A stretch of 64,000 nt of DNA. Origin: Pomphorhynchus laevis (taxonomy: Eukaryota > Acanthocephala > Palaeacanthocephala > Echinorhynchida > Pomphorhynchidae). The notes beneath the pieces are model-generated. The model was not told the DNA's origin and made no database searches. It worked only from the letters and a program-made list of their open reading frames with translations. Location: contig WNNJ02003101.1 of NCBI GenBank assembly GCA_012934845.2, positions 32,766 through 96,765 on the forward strand. The letters run 5' to 3'. Every line of letters starts with the position of its first letter. Position 1 is the first letter of the stretch. This document shows, one piece after another, positions 11,401 through 23,900 of the stretch. The position numbers and the translations under genes are program-made.

Positions 11401-14400
11401 CGACAGTGTTAAAAAATGATTTATTTTTTACGAGGCAAATGCGTACCGGCGCAAGCTTACCTGATCACAAAAACCAAAAGACGAAAATCTAAATTATGTA
11501 TCGAAAAGGTGGGAACGGAGGCGGTATTTGAATATGATAAATGAGGGACCGCGACGGCCATCGATAGGGAAATGATTGCAGGCGAGTGGGGCGGCGACGA
11601 GGAAGGATCGGAGTCCGTAATTGTAAGAGTAATTGCGAACGTAGAGTAAGAGGAAATTAGGGAACGCAGTGATAGAGAGGTAGGGCGAGTGTCGTTTAAG
11701 AAAGAAAGGTTGATGAACGATGGAAAGCCGACAGCAATGAGACGAAAAGTTACGAGAAGAAGGCGGAGTTGTATGCGGATGTGGATGATGGTCCAGGAGA
11801 ATTGGGCGAGATATGTGGATGTGTGGTCAAAGCGACGAAGACGTATGAATACTCGAACGGCGGAGTTGATGATGCGTTGTAGGGGTAGGATGATGGATTT
11901 TGGAAAATTGGCAAAAAGGCTAGTGCAAGGGAAAATAAACGATGAAAGAAGAGACATACAGGAACGGAAGTCGATAAGGGGACGGATGTTACAGAGAATT
12001 AAGTTAGACAAGCGGACCTTGTCGCGGACGAAGGGTTTAAAGGAAAGGTAATCATCGAAATGGAATCCTACGAAAATTAGATTGTGGACTATGAAGATGA
12101 TTGATGAGGCAAAATATGCATGGGGCGGAAATATGTTAGATTACGGGGAAGGATGCACATTATTTTGGACTTGTCTGGGTTTAGAACGAGACGAAGATAA
12201 GAGAGACGTTTGTATATAGAAAAATACAGTTGGAGGCAGAAATGGCGATATCGTATATGCAAAGGGCAAGTGCATGAGCATAGATGAGAATGTCATCGGC
12301 GTATTTCATAACGTTAAAGGAGTAAGGTTTGATAAACGAAGAGAGATCGCCAAGTAAAAGAGATAAAATCAGGGGACTTAGGACTGAACCTTGTGGGACC
12401 CCGCAGATAATGGGGATGGGAGGAGAGGATGATAAATTAGAACAGACGCGAAAATAACGGTCGGATAGATATGAGACAAATCATGCTACGGAAGAGCAAT
12501 AAAAGTCGTAATCATAACGAAGTCGAGAAATGAGGATGGAGTGATCGACGATGTTGAAGGCGGAGGAGTAGTCGAGAGGAATGAGAACACTATATAGAGC
12601 CTTGTCTCGAGAAATGAGTAGGTTGTTGTAAACTTTCATGCAGGCGATTTCTGTGGAGTGATTAGAGCGGAAAGCGGACTGGAAAGGAAGGTACAGATTC
12701 CATGAAATTAGATAAACGTTGATATGTATTAAAATAAGGCGTCCTAAGAGCTTAGAAAGTGTAGGGATGAGTGAAATGGGGCGATAGCTAGAAGGAAGGG
12801 AAGGGTCGAGCGATTGTTTCTTAAGGAGGGGACGAACGATTGCGGATTTCCAGTGTGAAGGGAATATACGACTGCGAATGGACGAGTTAAACAAGGTGGT
12901 GAAGAAAAGGGATGTCGATGAGCATATGAATTTAAGTATAGGGGTAAGCAGGGGATCGGCAGGTGCGGTTTTGTTTGGCAATGATATAAGGACAGATGAG
13001 GCTTCGGCAGGTGAGACAGGAAGAAGATGAAAGAGTTTCGGGAGGATGAGGCGTGGCGGAAAAGAATGGGATGGTGACGGGGTGTGAGAAAGAGCAACGT
13101 GTATACTTTGGTTCGGATAAATGACGAATAATAATTGGAATTGATGTTGCAAGGCGAACAGGAGCGAGAAAGAACTGAGTTGAAAGTATTCCAGAGACAC
13201 CTGGAGTTGAATGAAGTGATGATTTTATGTTGCCAGTAGTTGAATTTGGTACGTAGTAGTTAATGCTCTTCTCCGGTATCATGCTCTTCTCCGGAGAAGA
13301 GCAAGATAGGAATCACGTAGAAACGGAGTGAGCGAGCGGATATCACGTCTGAGAGAGCGGTGATATACTCGAAAAGTATGTATGAGTCGACGCTTTGAGA
13401 GTAGGCATTTGATGTCAAACCATGGGGCACGGTGCAAGCGACGGTGATGGTGAGGCTTAAAAAGCAAGAGAATATCGAGAGTGGATGTGAGTTCAGAGTC
13501 GAAAAGAAAGACGAGATCATGAGGAGATGATGATGTTATTGTGCGAGAAGATAGAGACGATTTAAGTAATGCGGAACGGAGAATGAGGAGTCAAGATTTC
13601 TCTAAGAGCGACGTAGAATGGTAGGTGTGTGAAACGGAAAGTTATTGGAAGTGAGATCAAGGGTGACGAGAAAGTGATCGGATAGACCAGGATCGGAAAT
13701 GTACAGTGAGGTGTATGCATCAAAACGATCCGGGACAGCGATGATGTCGAGTGCCCCGCCAAGGATATGTGTGGGGGCAATGGAGATGAGTTTTGTAATT
13801 GTAGTTGGATAGAATGTTGATGAACCGGATTGAATCCGTGGAAGAGGTTTGGTCTAGGTAGATGTTGAAGTCACCAAGAACGAGTGAAGGGATGGTGCAC
13901 CAAGAACAGTGGAACATGAGATCAGCGAGTTTGGCAAAAGATAATGAGATAAGAGCAGATGGACCAGGGCGGTATACAATAGCGAGATCCAAAATGATCG
14001 GGCTAGAAGAACGACAAGTCAGCAATTCAAAAGAGCAAGAACTGAAAGGGAAATGATTTCGCGAAGATATGCGAGGTGACGGGCGAATGCGACAATGGGT
14101 CATGATTAAAGAATTTAGAAGAGGATGAGCTGAGGGTGAGGGCGGATTCGACTAGTGAGCAACCAGCAGAGATCAGACGGTGAATAAAGACTTCGTCGGA
14201 AGCGAAGTGTCAGGATTCGGTGAGACAGAAGAGGTCGATGGTTTGCTTGGTGAAGAGGTTGAAAATGAGATCATATTTATGAAGAATATATCTAGTGTTG
14301 AGGAGGGCGATGCGCAAACCGTGTGTGATGGTGATAGGGGATTGCGGAGAAGACACATAGAGTAGATGGAGCGCCATCGAATTTCGGGGCGAGTGTGAAC

Positions 14401-15230
14401 AACTTGAAAATTTCCGTCTATGTTTCTGATAAAGAGAGATGTGTCGTAATTTTCTTCGCGACGGTGTTTTTTTGATGAGGGCATAGGCGAGTTGAGCGAT
14501 TTCGGAGGCAGTGCGATCCTGGAAAATGCGAGTGGATGAAGATGACATGATTTTAAATCGTTGGGAGAAGATAAAGGACGCGTAAGAGCGATGCTTGAAA
14601 ACAATTTTTAGGGGAAAATGCGAAGAATTAGATTAAGAAGATTTGTTTAAGCGGATGAATGCGACAGAAGAGATGTCGTTGAAAAAGAATGGATTATCCG
14701 TAGGAACAAAAGACAAGATGATGAATATGAAGGCGGACACATCGTGGTCGAGACGTGCTTGTGGAGATAAGAAGGTGGAAGTGGTGATATTAGTGACGAT
14801 AACGCAATGATCGCGAGAAGGAATTCTTTTCCGTAAAGGAGGACGAGTGACGAGAGTGGGTAAGGTCACGATAGGATAGCTGGAATTTGAGGATATGAAG
14901 GGAGTAGGTTCGACAGCGGGAGACAAAGAGGATAGGGATAATATAGAGTGTGGCAAGAGATGTTAGGAAATGTTATGAGTAGAAGGATCGTGGAGGTTGG
15001 TGGAGGTGATTTTGATTTATGGATGTAGTTATTGAGAAACGAGACAGAAGGGACGGGACGGTGGTGCGGGGAGTAAAGATTATATGGGATGGGAAGTGTA
15101 TATAGTGGCATGAACAGTGAGTGGAGAACGGACATTAGAAACGACAGGGATAGTTTGAGTGGACGTGTTGGAGGTTGATATGTGTTTATGGGAGATGTTG
15201 CGGATTAGTTTGTTGGAACAAAATTCAGGT
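11400..15230 (-). mobile_element. LINE family B, copy 2, most complete copy, decayed
   Basis: On the minus strand: ORF1-like region (15135-14600; contains LRKRIPSRDHCVIVTNI), endonuclease (14548-13560; IALLNTRYILHKYDLI, LFCLTES, LVLGDFNIYLDQT), linker with basic residues (13520-13260), RT (13200-12290; YRPISLIPTLSKLLGRLI, SAFNIVDHSIL, and YADDILIYAHAL at about 12300) and the C-terminal helical region (12011-11457; LRRFDHTSTYLAQFSW..RIQLRLL). The RT and C-terminal motifs are those of the L2/CR1 group. Multiple frame breaks separate the blocks. The G-rich plus strand reflects a C-rich coding strand unlike the AT-rich flanks. Confidence 0.82.
12481..13200 (-). pseudogene. RT fingers and palm of LINE B copy 2
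   Basis: This 239-codon stretch includes SPAEASSVLISLPNKTAPAD (the usual pre-RT region), LNSSIRSRIFPSHWKSAIVR, SYRPISLIPTLSKLLGRLI and LDYSSAFNIVDHSILI (motif A has lost the usual DxxxAFD spacing only slightly). The catalytic YADD lies further 5' on the plus-strand numbering (about 12300) in a different frame, so the enzyme is broken. Upstream and downstream blocks are collinear with the copy at 56160-58470. Confidence 0.75.
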
Positions 15231-15234
15231 AGAA

Positions 15235-15545
15235 AAAATCCACTATAGTAAGTATTTAGTACTTAATACTACAAAGCAAGGTAGTTAATAAACGATTGAG
15301 CATAGATATGCAAAGAAGGATTTATTATTAGTGATCGATAGTATAATTGAAGGTAAACTATTTTGATAATTTTGATATTCTGTAAGTATATAAAGTTTTT
15401 GCTTGGCAAATGACAGTAAATGAATTTCTTTGTAGACAGTAGTATTTTTGCAAATCTGTTATAGTTTACCAAGGTGCTATTATATCGAAAAAGTACAAGA
15501 TAAATCACGCCAAGCCATAGCTCCGAGAACTATGAACCTTTTGTT
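15235..15545. other. AT-rich spacer, no gene seen
   Basis: Short AT-rich stretch between LINE B and LINE C copies; its open frames look like chance frames in AT-rich DNA. Confidence 0.4.
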
Positions 15546-17060
15546 ACCGTTGCGTAAGTGATTTCATGTTCCACCATTTAATAACAACCTTCTGAAATGA
15601 CACCATGGCACTATCACATCAATATTATCCTTTATTATCTGTGTATCGAGAGTATAAGTTAATTCCCGCCATATCTTCAGATCATCCGCATGCATTAAAT
15701 CCGAGCAGTTCAATTTCATGAGGAGCGTATTGATGTAGATATTAAAAAGCAGTGGACTGAGATCACAATCTTGAGAAGCTCCGCACAATTGTAAATGTCA
15801 ATTCGAGAGAATGTTTTTAATTTTTACCACAAAGCTACGATTTTTTAGAAATGATTTGATCCGATTATGCACTGGGCATGTGATACCGTAGGAGTGTAAG
15901 TCATCTAGGAGAATATAATGAATAACACGGTCGAATGCGTTCGATAGATCGAAAAATAGAATATCCACCCATAACCACAATGAACCGCTTCAATCCAACT
16001 GTGATCTGGCCTGACAAGGTTAGTTACTGTGAATCGATTTGGGCAAAACCCATGGTGGGCATCGCTTACAATGTTGTAATGCTCTAGGTGCGCTGATACA
16101 TATTTAAAAATTAAACCATCCAACACTTTGCATGCAACGCAAGTTTAGGCTGGCCAATGGGACGATAACTTTTTATCGACGAGTTATCACCTTTTTTGAA
16201 AAGGGGAATGATTATGGATTTATTCCAATCACTAGAGAGTTATACTAAGATCAAAGAACATCGAAATGAAGCAGATAAAGGCTTATAAAAACATGCGCAA
16301 TTTCACAAAGAAGCAATGGTGGCAGACCATCCGAGCCAGCACTTAGTGAAGAGGGAAGTTTTCGTAGTTCCAGAAGAACACCACATCCCTCAAACTTGAA
16401 ATGACACTTGGGAAATTGTAATACTTCAGAAGAAAAACTGGATTGTAATAAAGACAGCAAAAATTGCTTAGCAAAAGTCACAGCAATTGGCATGGCGTCA
16501 TATATTACTGCATTATTTGATCTTACGATGCTCGATATCGAATTAGAAGATTTGCGGTAAGAACCGAGAAACTTGAAAAGTTTATTTAAGCTACCAGAAA
16601 TAGGCGTCACAACGAGTCTATGTGATTCTTGAGTTTTGATCTTTTTAATGATGTAGCTATGTTACGAGCTAGCTTTTAGTCTGAGAAAGGACGACTAGCA
16701 TTTCTGCATTAAACAAAAAAGAACGTTACGTAAACTTATCACATCGCGAACTTCCCTGTCTAGCCACACAAGCAAGCGCCTAATACCATTGCGTTTGATA
16801 AATTTAAATGGTTTATTTGAGCTACTAAGGGATCTTTTTAAGGATGTAGAATATTTACGGGATCTTTTTAAGAATGAATTAATCATTTTAAGGATGTAGT
16901 TATGTTACGAGCTAGCTTATAATGTGAGAAAATACGACAACCATTTCTGAAGTTAACAAAAAGAGCGTCACGTAAGCTTATCACATCGCGAATTTCCCTG
17001 TCTAGCCACATATACAAGAGTCTAATTGCGTCTGATTATGGGGCTGAAGTATTTTAATCT
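15545..17060 (-). mobile_element. LINE family C copy (CR1/RTE-like), decayed
   Basis: Minus-strand blocks in order: linker with LVWLDREVRDVISLRN (16886-16695), pre-RT region SSLSAGSDGLPPLLL (about 16340), RT fingers VDGLIFKYVSAHLEHYN-like (16126-15905), motif A FFDLSNAFDRVIHYILL (15980-15860) and motif B/C with CGASQDCDLSPLLFNIYIN and LMHADDLKIW (15788-15640). The catalytic tyrosine of YADD is H here. The linker segment is partly duplicated (see the separate repeat). Endonuclease and C-terminus are not seen; the endonuclease side ends near 17060. Confidence 0.72.
16639..17035. repeat. Direct duplication in the LINE C linker, offset 243 bp
   Basis: The stretch from about 16651 (ATGTAGCTATGTTACGAGCT) recurs from about 16894, and similarity continues through CGTAA.CTTATCACATCGCGAA and CCCTGTCTAGCCACA in both. 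Each copy is about 140 bp. The copies differ at many positions, so the duplication is old. Confidence 0.7.
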
Positions 17061-17300
17061 CACAAGCAAATTGCTCTTCATTAATTCACAACTGAGGTTA
17101 ACACCATAGAAATATGGGTTTGACCACGAAATCGTGGATAGGAACGAACGAATCAGATTAAAGTCAGCTTTGCATATATTCAATATCTGAGTTGATGTGG
17201 AGGATACACCTTTTAAAGATGGTAACTACGACTAATTATAGGAAAAAGTTTAATATACTGAACTAAAAAGGCTCGTCAACGACCTATTAGTTCAAATCGA
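17060..17300. other. Spacer, no gene seen
   Basis: About 240 bases between LINE C and a plus-strand LINE B fragment. No coding signal recognised. Confidence 0.35.
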
Positions 17301-17840
17301 TCAATTAACTAATCACGGTGGTCTTATAGCTTTCTCTCACCATTGGTCTCCGTTGCACTTATTATCGTCGCCATTTGTTCCTCTTACTTTCAAACTACTT
17401 GGGTTCCATGTAAAAGCCGGTTCGTTGTTTCTCAATATATACATGCCCGGATCATGTCATCCGTCTTACTCTTTTTTCTGTGAACTGTCAAACTTTTTTT
17501 TATCTTCCTCTCCGGTTTACCTTGCGTTGTACTAGCTGATATAAATATCCAATTAGGCCGTCCTTGTAATTTCAATGCCCTAAAGACGATTTCTACATTT
17601 AACGATCATGATTTTCAAATCATGTCTTCTCATTATTCTTCTGCTACCCATATTCTTGGCGGTACCCTCGATATTGTTGTCCTAACTTCGCGTTTTGCTT
17701 TGTCTTATTCATTGTGCATATCTGATCCTGCTCTATCCGATCACTTCCTTGTTACATGTTCTCTCCCTTTGTTAAAAATCAATGTTCCTGTGAAAATTAT
17801 CTCGTGTCGTTCTTGGAAATTCCTCGACTTTTCGACATTG
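17300..17840 (+). mobile_element. LINE family B endonuclease fragment, plus strand
   Basis: Plus-strand frames read LTFKLLGFHVKAGSLFLNIY, SCHPSYSFFCELSNF, and then THILGGTLDIVVLTS..DPALSDHFLVTCSL, which are the middle and the D..SDH end of the endonuclease. The last residues PVKIISCRSWKFLDFS match the copy at 58421-58173 (AKIISCRSSKFLDFS), which ties the fragment to family B. ORF1 and RT are absent on this strand. Confidence 0.65.
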
Positions 17841-18250
17841 AGCCAGGTTTCAGTGATTGCATAAAATCAGGTTGTGATTTGTTCACGAGCAAGCACAATT
17901 CATCGAGTTTTTGGTTAAGCTTAAAATATTTGTGTGCATAATAGAGATTGTATGGTGTACAGGATGAACCGATGATGTGAATGCGGAATGATAGTGTGTG
18001 TTATCTTGAGGGGGCAATAAATGCTTTTTTATATGAACTATCCTTTGATTCGAGAGGTGGAGAGGCTCAACTGTATCGAATTCGAGGAACTTTGTTGTGG
18101 AAATACTCAGAACAGAGTAGATAATCTGAATCGCAGCATCTGGAAATTTTTGACAGAAATGATATCCTCTCCTTCACACCTACGTCTATTAAGCTTCTTT
18201 GTGCTTCAGTTTATTTTTATCGTTAGACGATAGGTCTTTTAGGATCATCA
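17840..18250. other. Unassigned sequence between LINE B fragments
   Basis: An open frame at 18021-18233 has no recognisable motif. The stretch is probably LINE-derived but I cannot show it. Confidence 0.3.
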
Positions 18251-19000
18251 AAGCAGAACCGTTTAAGGCGGATGAATGCTTTAAAAAGAGACTACAACAT
18301 CCGAATTATCTAGCACAACTTCAGAAGTCGTTGTTTTGTCCGCTCTTTTTTTAATTTTCCTAAGCCACATTGTCCGAGTTGGTTGAATTGTGATTGGTCA
18401 CCGGCGGTTCACCAGAATGAGCTATCGTGATATCACCAATTGAAAACTTTGAATCAGGTATATTACTTTTATCAGTGACAGTGTGGGACTTCCAGAAGGT
18501 AAAGTGTTGCTATGTGAAAGGGTACAAGTGTATTATTGTAATTATGATTAGAGAAGGTGACGAGCGTAGGTTGAGGAAAGCTTGAAGTTGACTGAAAATC
18601 TGATGTGCTTGCGATAACTGGCGAAGCTGAAACAATTGAGACCTTTAGACTGCTGGGATTACTTAGAATGCTTAAATTAGTAATCAAACTTGATGTAGGC
18701 GAAGATATGACAGTTAAGATGTTTGCGGTACATTGTTCATCTAAAACGTTTGAATATGGAAACGAACTATTTGATAGTGGGGTTTTTTCTGTGTCCTTAT
18801 CAACAGGTTTCTTGATGGTGCTTGTTGATCCAAAATGTGCTGCACAATAGAAATCGCACGTGAATGGTCTATCGGCAAGTGAATAGACTGCCCGAAATGG
18901 CGACGAAAGTCCATATATTGCATCCCGCACGATCGCAATCCACTTGTTGATAGGTAAACTCTTTTGGTTTCACAGTCCTTCAACGTCCCATATATTTTTC
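18250..19000 (-). mobile_element. LINE family B ORF1 fragment
   Basis: The minus-strand frame 18930-18472 is Ser/Thr/Pro-rich, like the ORF1 N-terminal regions of the other family B copies. Its start (FRAVYSLADRPFTCDFYC) is similar to the ORF1 5' region of copy 1 near 5700 (LTVQCIRVNRLHVDF). The left end around 18260 shares GTTTAAG-CGGATGAATGC with 14640-14665 of copy 2. No endonuclease or RT follows. Confidence 0.5.
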
Positions 19001-19004
19001 ACTT

Positions 19005-19225
19005 TACTCTCGTATTATTCGAATTACTCTCGTATTATTACTCACGTAATAGTAATTATTAATAATTATTAATAATTACTATTAATAATTATTAAAATTA
19101 TTAATAATTACTGTCGTATTATTAATAATTTTCGTATTATTAATTATTCTCGTATTATTAATTACTCTCGTATTATTAATTGCTCTTGCATTATCTCAAT
19201 TACTCTCGTATTATTCGAATTTGTA
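19005..19225. repeat. Minisatellite of ATTACTCTCGTATTATT units
   Basis: The phrase ATTACTCTCGTATTATT or close variants recurs about seven times, interrupted by runs of AATTATTAATA. The copies lie directly upstream of a foldback-element half (19225-19320). Confidence 0.75.
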
Positions 19226-19320
19226 ATTTTCTGAAGATGCTAATAGAAGTAAGCGAAATACCAATAAAATTGTCCTATTTTTTTGATCCAGCTCCAATAA
19301 TTCTTTATCAATAATAGATA
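19225..19320. repeat. Half of a foldback (WTGGAGCTGGATCAA) element
   Basis: GTAATTTTCTGAAGATGCTA followed by GCGAAATA and then TTTGATCCAGCTCCAATAAT matches the right half of the complete hairpin at 53897-54060. Here only one arm is present. Confidence 0.6.
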
Positions 19321-19780
19321 ATTATCAATTATTTACAGTAACAATATATAATTATGTAACTCGCACACGGAAGCTGGTGCGAACTAGGTTCGATTTATGG
19401 TCAGGCAATCTCAGTAACTAGGTAAGCAATCTTGACGTATTACTGAATAGCCGTCAGAAATGTCAAATTTCGCAGCAATACGGTAGTTGTAAGGTTGTCG
19501 TAAGCTTGTTGTATAATTTATCTTGCATGTATATATTTATACTCAGTTTAATAATCAATGATAATTTTTATAATAGTTAACCTACGTAGATGATTATTAT
19601 TTAGAATAGTAGATGACTTGACAATGGATGAACTTCGCAAAAATGAAACAAGTTGCGCGGGATGACTACAAGAGATATATATGTAATCATACATTTCTTA
19701 AAATCATAGCAAATGATAATTTTTCGATAGATAGATATTTATTTATAGTGCAAATCCACGTCTAGAAAGCCCACGTAAGA
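19320..19780. other. AT-rich spacer, no gene seen
   Basis: About 460 AT-rich bases between a foldback half and the 3' end of a LINE B copy. I see no coding signal. Confidence 0.4.
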
Positions 19781-20620
19781 GAAAAACAATTATGAGGAAC
19801 AAAATAAAATGTAAAGTGAATTTGTTGATAAGATTGAAGGATGTATATGGGTGGAATGTGGCAAGACGTCGGGGTAAGGGAAAATGTTGAGTGGTTCGTA
19901 GAAGAGAAATGATAGAATTATTCGTGGAATACGATGTTGAGGAAATTGATTTTTTGATTTATTGTGGGTTAGGAGTCATAGTATAGGAACGTATACGTTG
20001 TTTGAAGAGTTGAAGAGACTATGAAGAACGGACGTACGCTGGCAAAGAATTCTAGGCAAGTGGAGCAACAACGATAGAAGAACGGAGGTCATAGTATGTT
20101 GAATGCGGAGGGACGTGGAGATTTAGAAAATTACTTGATCGCAGAGCCAAGAGAGCACATCGCGAATTATCAAGATAAGCAAGGTGTAAGTAGGATGGTG
20201 AGTGACAAGATAAAAGACTAAAGGTAGCGAACGATACGAGAGTGAAATTCAACACGAAGGTTAACGGTGGAGCAATATAAGACGGAAATATGATTGAAGA
20301 TATGGTCGAAGCAGCGAATACGCAAGACGAAACGAACATCTGAGTTTATGATAAGTTGGAAAGGTAAAATCCGAGAATTGGGAGAGTTTGCAAATAGGCT
20401 AAGGCAATAATCGATTCTGGGAAAGAGGAGAGACGATATAAGAACGAGACAAGAGCGGAAGTCGATCAGCCTACGAATGCGACAAAGATCACGAATAAAT
20501 AAGAAAGAAGATTGAACTTTGTTATAAACAAAATATTTTAGGAAAAGATAATAATTGAAGTGAAAACCTAAGAAAATCGGATTGTCAACGATCGGAAGAA
20601 TGATCGAATTCATAAATAAA
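19780..20620 (-). mobile_element. LINE family B, 5'-truncated copy (C-terminal region)
   Basis: The minus-strand frame 20613-20218 reads RDLCRIRRLIDFRSCLVLIS, LFPRIDYCLSLFANSPNSR and LRIRCFDHIFNHISVLY, and 20339-20052 continues with SPSYLHLAYLDNSR..LALRSSNFLNL. This is the L2/CR1 C-terminal region and is collinear with 56980-56316. The 3' untranslated part (19790-19830) shares GCAAATCCAC..AAGCCCAC with the copy ending near 56200. The copy is 5'-truncated, the normal fate of LINE insertions. Confidence 0.78.
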
Positions 20621-20990
20621 ATAGGTGTGCAATAGTGAAAAAATATTAAAGAAGTTGCAGGTTTTTTTTCTGTTTAAAAAATAGTCACTTTGATACTGTT
20701 TTTGTGTACGAATATATACAGCGATAGCGGGCGGTGTGGCAATCGGTGGTAGTAGAAGAAAAGGATCATTCAAACAGCAGGGGTAACCAATTGTAACCCG
20801 TTCACCAAATGCCACATCCCCCAGGATCCTTACTCAGTCAACTAGTAATTCAGTACATAAAAGCGAATATATACAGGAAGACGTCGAACTCTATCTAACC
20901 TTGCAAGATCACTGCAATGATGCCCGTATCGTTTTCGTATCTCGGGATATCATTCACTTCTACTGTCGTCTTTGCACATACCTATTCTGC
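20620..20990. other. Unassigned spacer
   Basis: No convincing coding signal. The right end merges with the integrase part of the gypsy fossil that follows. Confidence 0.3.
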
Positions 20991-23900
20991 ATTTTTATCT
21001 AATAATCCTTCCAGATGGCGAATATACTCGGTCCACTCTTTATAACTGTCAAGAACGGTTTTCGTCTGTAATGTGTTATGTCTCCTGCGAGCCTCAACCA
21101 GTTTTCAGGTACTGTACTGAATTTGACGCAGTATCTATGGATTGGCAAGTGCGCACTATCTGCTCGATTTCTTTTTTCTGAACATATGGTCTTACTAATT
21201 TCGCCAGAACATACGACCTCTCCTCTCCGAAATGGTGTAAATTGTGTAGTTCTCACAGGAATGGTTGTGTTGAAGGATCTGAACTAGTAACCATGCATAA
21301 GGCGCTATGCCTCTACCTACGTTTTTTATCACCTCTGGTAAGACTGTCAGTCTTATTCTTACACGACTCTACATAAGTCCATTGAACAGTCAATCCAGTT
21401 TCACGCATAATCGACTCGATAACACAAAAGCGTCGGCGAATTAAAATTTCCGCTGCTCCGCAAGTGAGCAATTTTTTAAACTTCGACATTGCGATGTTCA
21501 ACAGTGAATTACTGTTTTTGAATCCGTTTTTACGCAAACATCTAGCAAGCTCCATTTGATGGCAAGATTCACCCCTCTGAAAACTGCTATCAACTCTTCT
21601 ACGTTTATATGCGGAGAGTCATATTTTCGTCTTAGCCAAGTTGTGTTCTCAACAATATTTTCATTATTTCCAAACATACACCCGTCGCTAAGTTGCTAGC
21701 ACCACACCACTCCATGGGTGTAATTATTTACGATTCACACGCCACGAACGGGATCGTTGACGACAACTCGGTTTACAATTCGTTGTAAAAGATCACTAGC
21801 CCCATCGTCAATATGGTCATCCCATTTTTGACAGCAAGCAAGTCGTTTGCGCGCACTACATGCTATTCGCAGCCAACCAGCAACGAAATAATGACTGGCT
21901 AATTTCCAGCAAAAAGAATATAATTCGCGGCGCGTCATACGCTTCATCTTAAGTGCATCAATTTCCAACGCCGATTCTCTTGTAAACTCAAGATTGCCGT
22001 GGCTGTTTTTAGTTAGCATCATGTCCAAAACTTGATTTCCTTCAATGTTCATCAGGCTCTTTCCCATTAAACCAAACAACCACAAATGACTTATAAGACG
22101 ATTCGACGAAACAATAATCTCGTCCACAAGAAAGTCGTCCATATATGCGTTATTGGCTTTTTTAATTTGGGGGGGATCCCTTAACACACTTCCCGTAATA
22201 TCGAAGACATTATCCTCCGGTCACTGTACATCCCAAAACCTAATCGAGTGAGGTAATATGTCTGACCTTTGTAGTTTACCAATTGGTACTTCCACAACGC
22301 ATTCTCGACGTTGATTTGTAAATAAGCCTTTTTAAGATCGACAATTTTGGCTGATCCTCTAATTCGTCTCCAAATGCAAATAATCTCTTTGCAAACTGGC
22401 GCATCGACTCTTGTATGGAGTTATTGAATTGATTGCGGCTGAAAGTGTTATTTTAGTTCGTTTGCAAGAAGTAATGCGATCAAGGAAGTTTTGAAGTGTT
22501 TTAGCGACGTCAATGATTTTGTGTCACGATGAAGTTTGTTAACCACTTCCAGTTAACTATCCAAGTTGATCCGTCGAAGATTGCCTCAAAATCTGTATTG
22601 TGTATCTTTATTATCGATGGTACTTTTAGATCGATTGCTTTGTTACAATTTGTAGATATGTTTAAAACTTTTGGTGGAAAAAACTCAACCTCATTTCCAC
22701 ACACCTTAACACCTCCAATCTGTCATATGGTGTTCATGCCTATAATTACCTTAATTGGCGGCGTCAATTTTCCTACCGCTATTGCATCCACATAGATATC
22801 ATTAATTTCTATTTTGACGTTGAAATATCCCAATCATTGTATCATAATGCCAAGAAAGTCGTAAACTTTTACTTTACCTTGTCATTCACGCACCATGTCT
22901 GAACATATGATAGTATGACTGCATCATGTATCTATTAATGTCTGGCAATACTGTTTATTTATTTCAGCATTCACAATTGGAAGGGTGCCGGTGGTAATTA
23001 TTGAGGTGGAGCCTGTTTCGGCAATGCATCTCCACCTTTATCGTTTCCCGATTGCCAATAATTCCTTGAGATGTGTCCGGGCGTTCTACAATTTCAACAA
23101 CGAATGCATCGTTTACTCCCACAGTCATCCGCATATTTATTTGTTTGAATATATGATGCTCGGTTTAGGGTAAACCGGCCTTCAGCTTTGTGCATCTTGT
23201 TTTCAGGTGAATCACTAGCTTGACGGTGTTCGCTCAAAGACCCGCGTATTACGTTTCGTTCACAACTACTCACTAGTGCGCACGTACACACTGGAAATGA
23301 TACAACTCGTCCACAAATCTTATCTGCAAGTATGCCTTCTTAATATCGATTATGTGAAGTGATGACCCAAGCCTTCTTAATATCTATTCCGTGAAGTTAT
23401 GACCCAAGCCTTCTCCATTTTCTCATCGTCTCAACGTATACCTGGCTATTACTAATATCGCTCTGTATATATTCGTTTAGCTCATGACAGTCCATCAAAT
23501 GCCTGACTTTGGATTTATGCGGTTAAAACACGGTGATCATTGAAATGCATCCAATGTTGCTGGGTTCTGTCTCAACTAGCCAACTCTTATCAATCCAGCT
23601 TCGGACTTAGGAGTTGAACTTATCACCCACTTCTTTTGTCATGTTATAGCGTGCGCAATGTTTGTACAACTTTCGAGGATTGTGCCTTCCCCTTCAATGC
23701 AACAATCTACGTACCGGCCTCAAATTTCGCCAAACAATCCTCATTATCTATTGCCACCGGTTCAACAGACGCCGTACATACTGTTTTTATAGCATCGTAC
23801 GGAGTCTCTATGTTGACCATTAAGTGCATTTTTCTCTCTGCAATAATTCGCAATTAACCTATCCGCCCAATAACATCAATTCAAAGCAGGACATCGTAAC

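Noticed and set aside
11689-12051. Arg/Met-rich plus-strand frame as a basic protein
   Set aside because: It is the antisense shadow of the LINE B C-terminal coding region.
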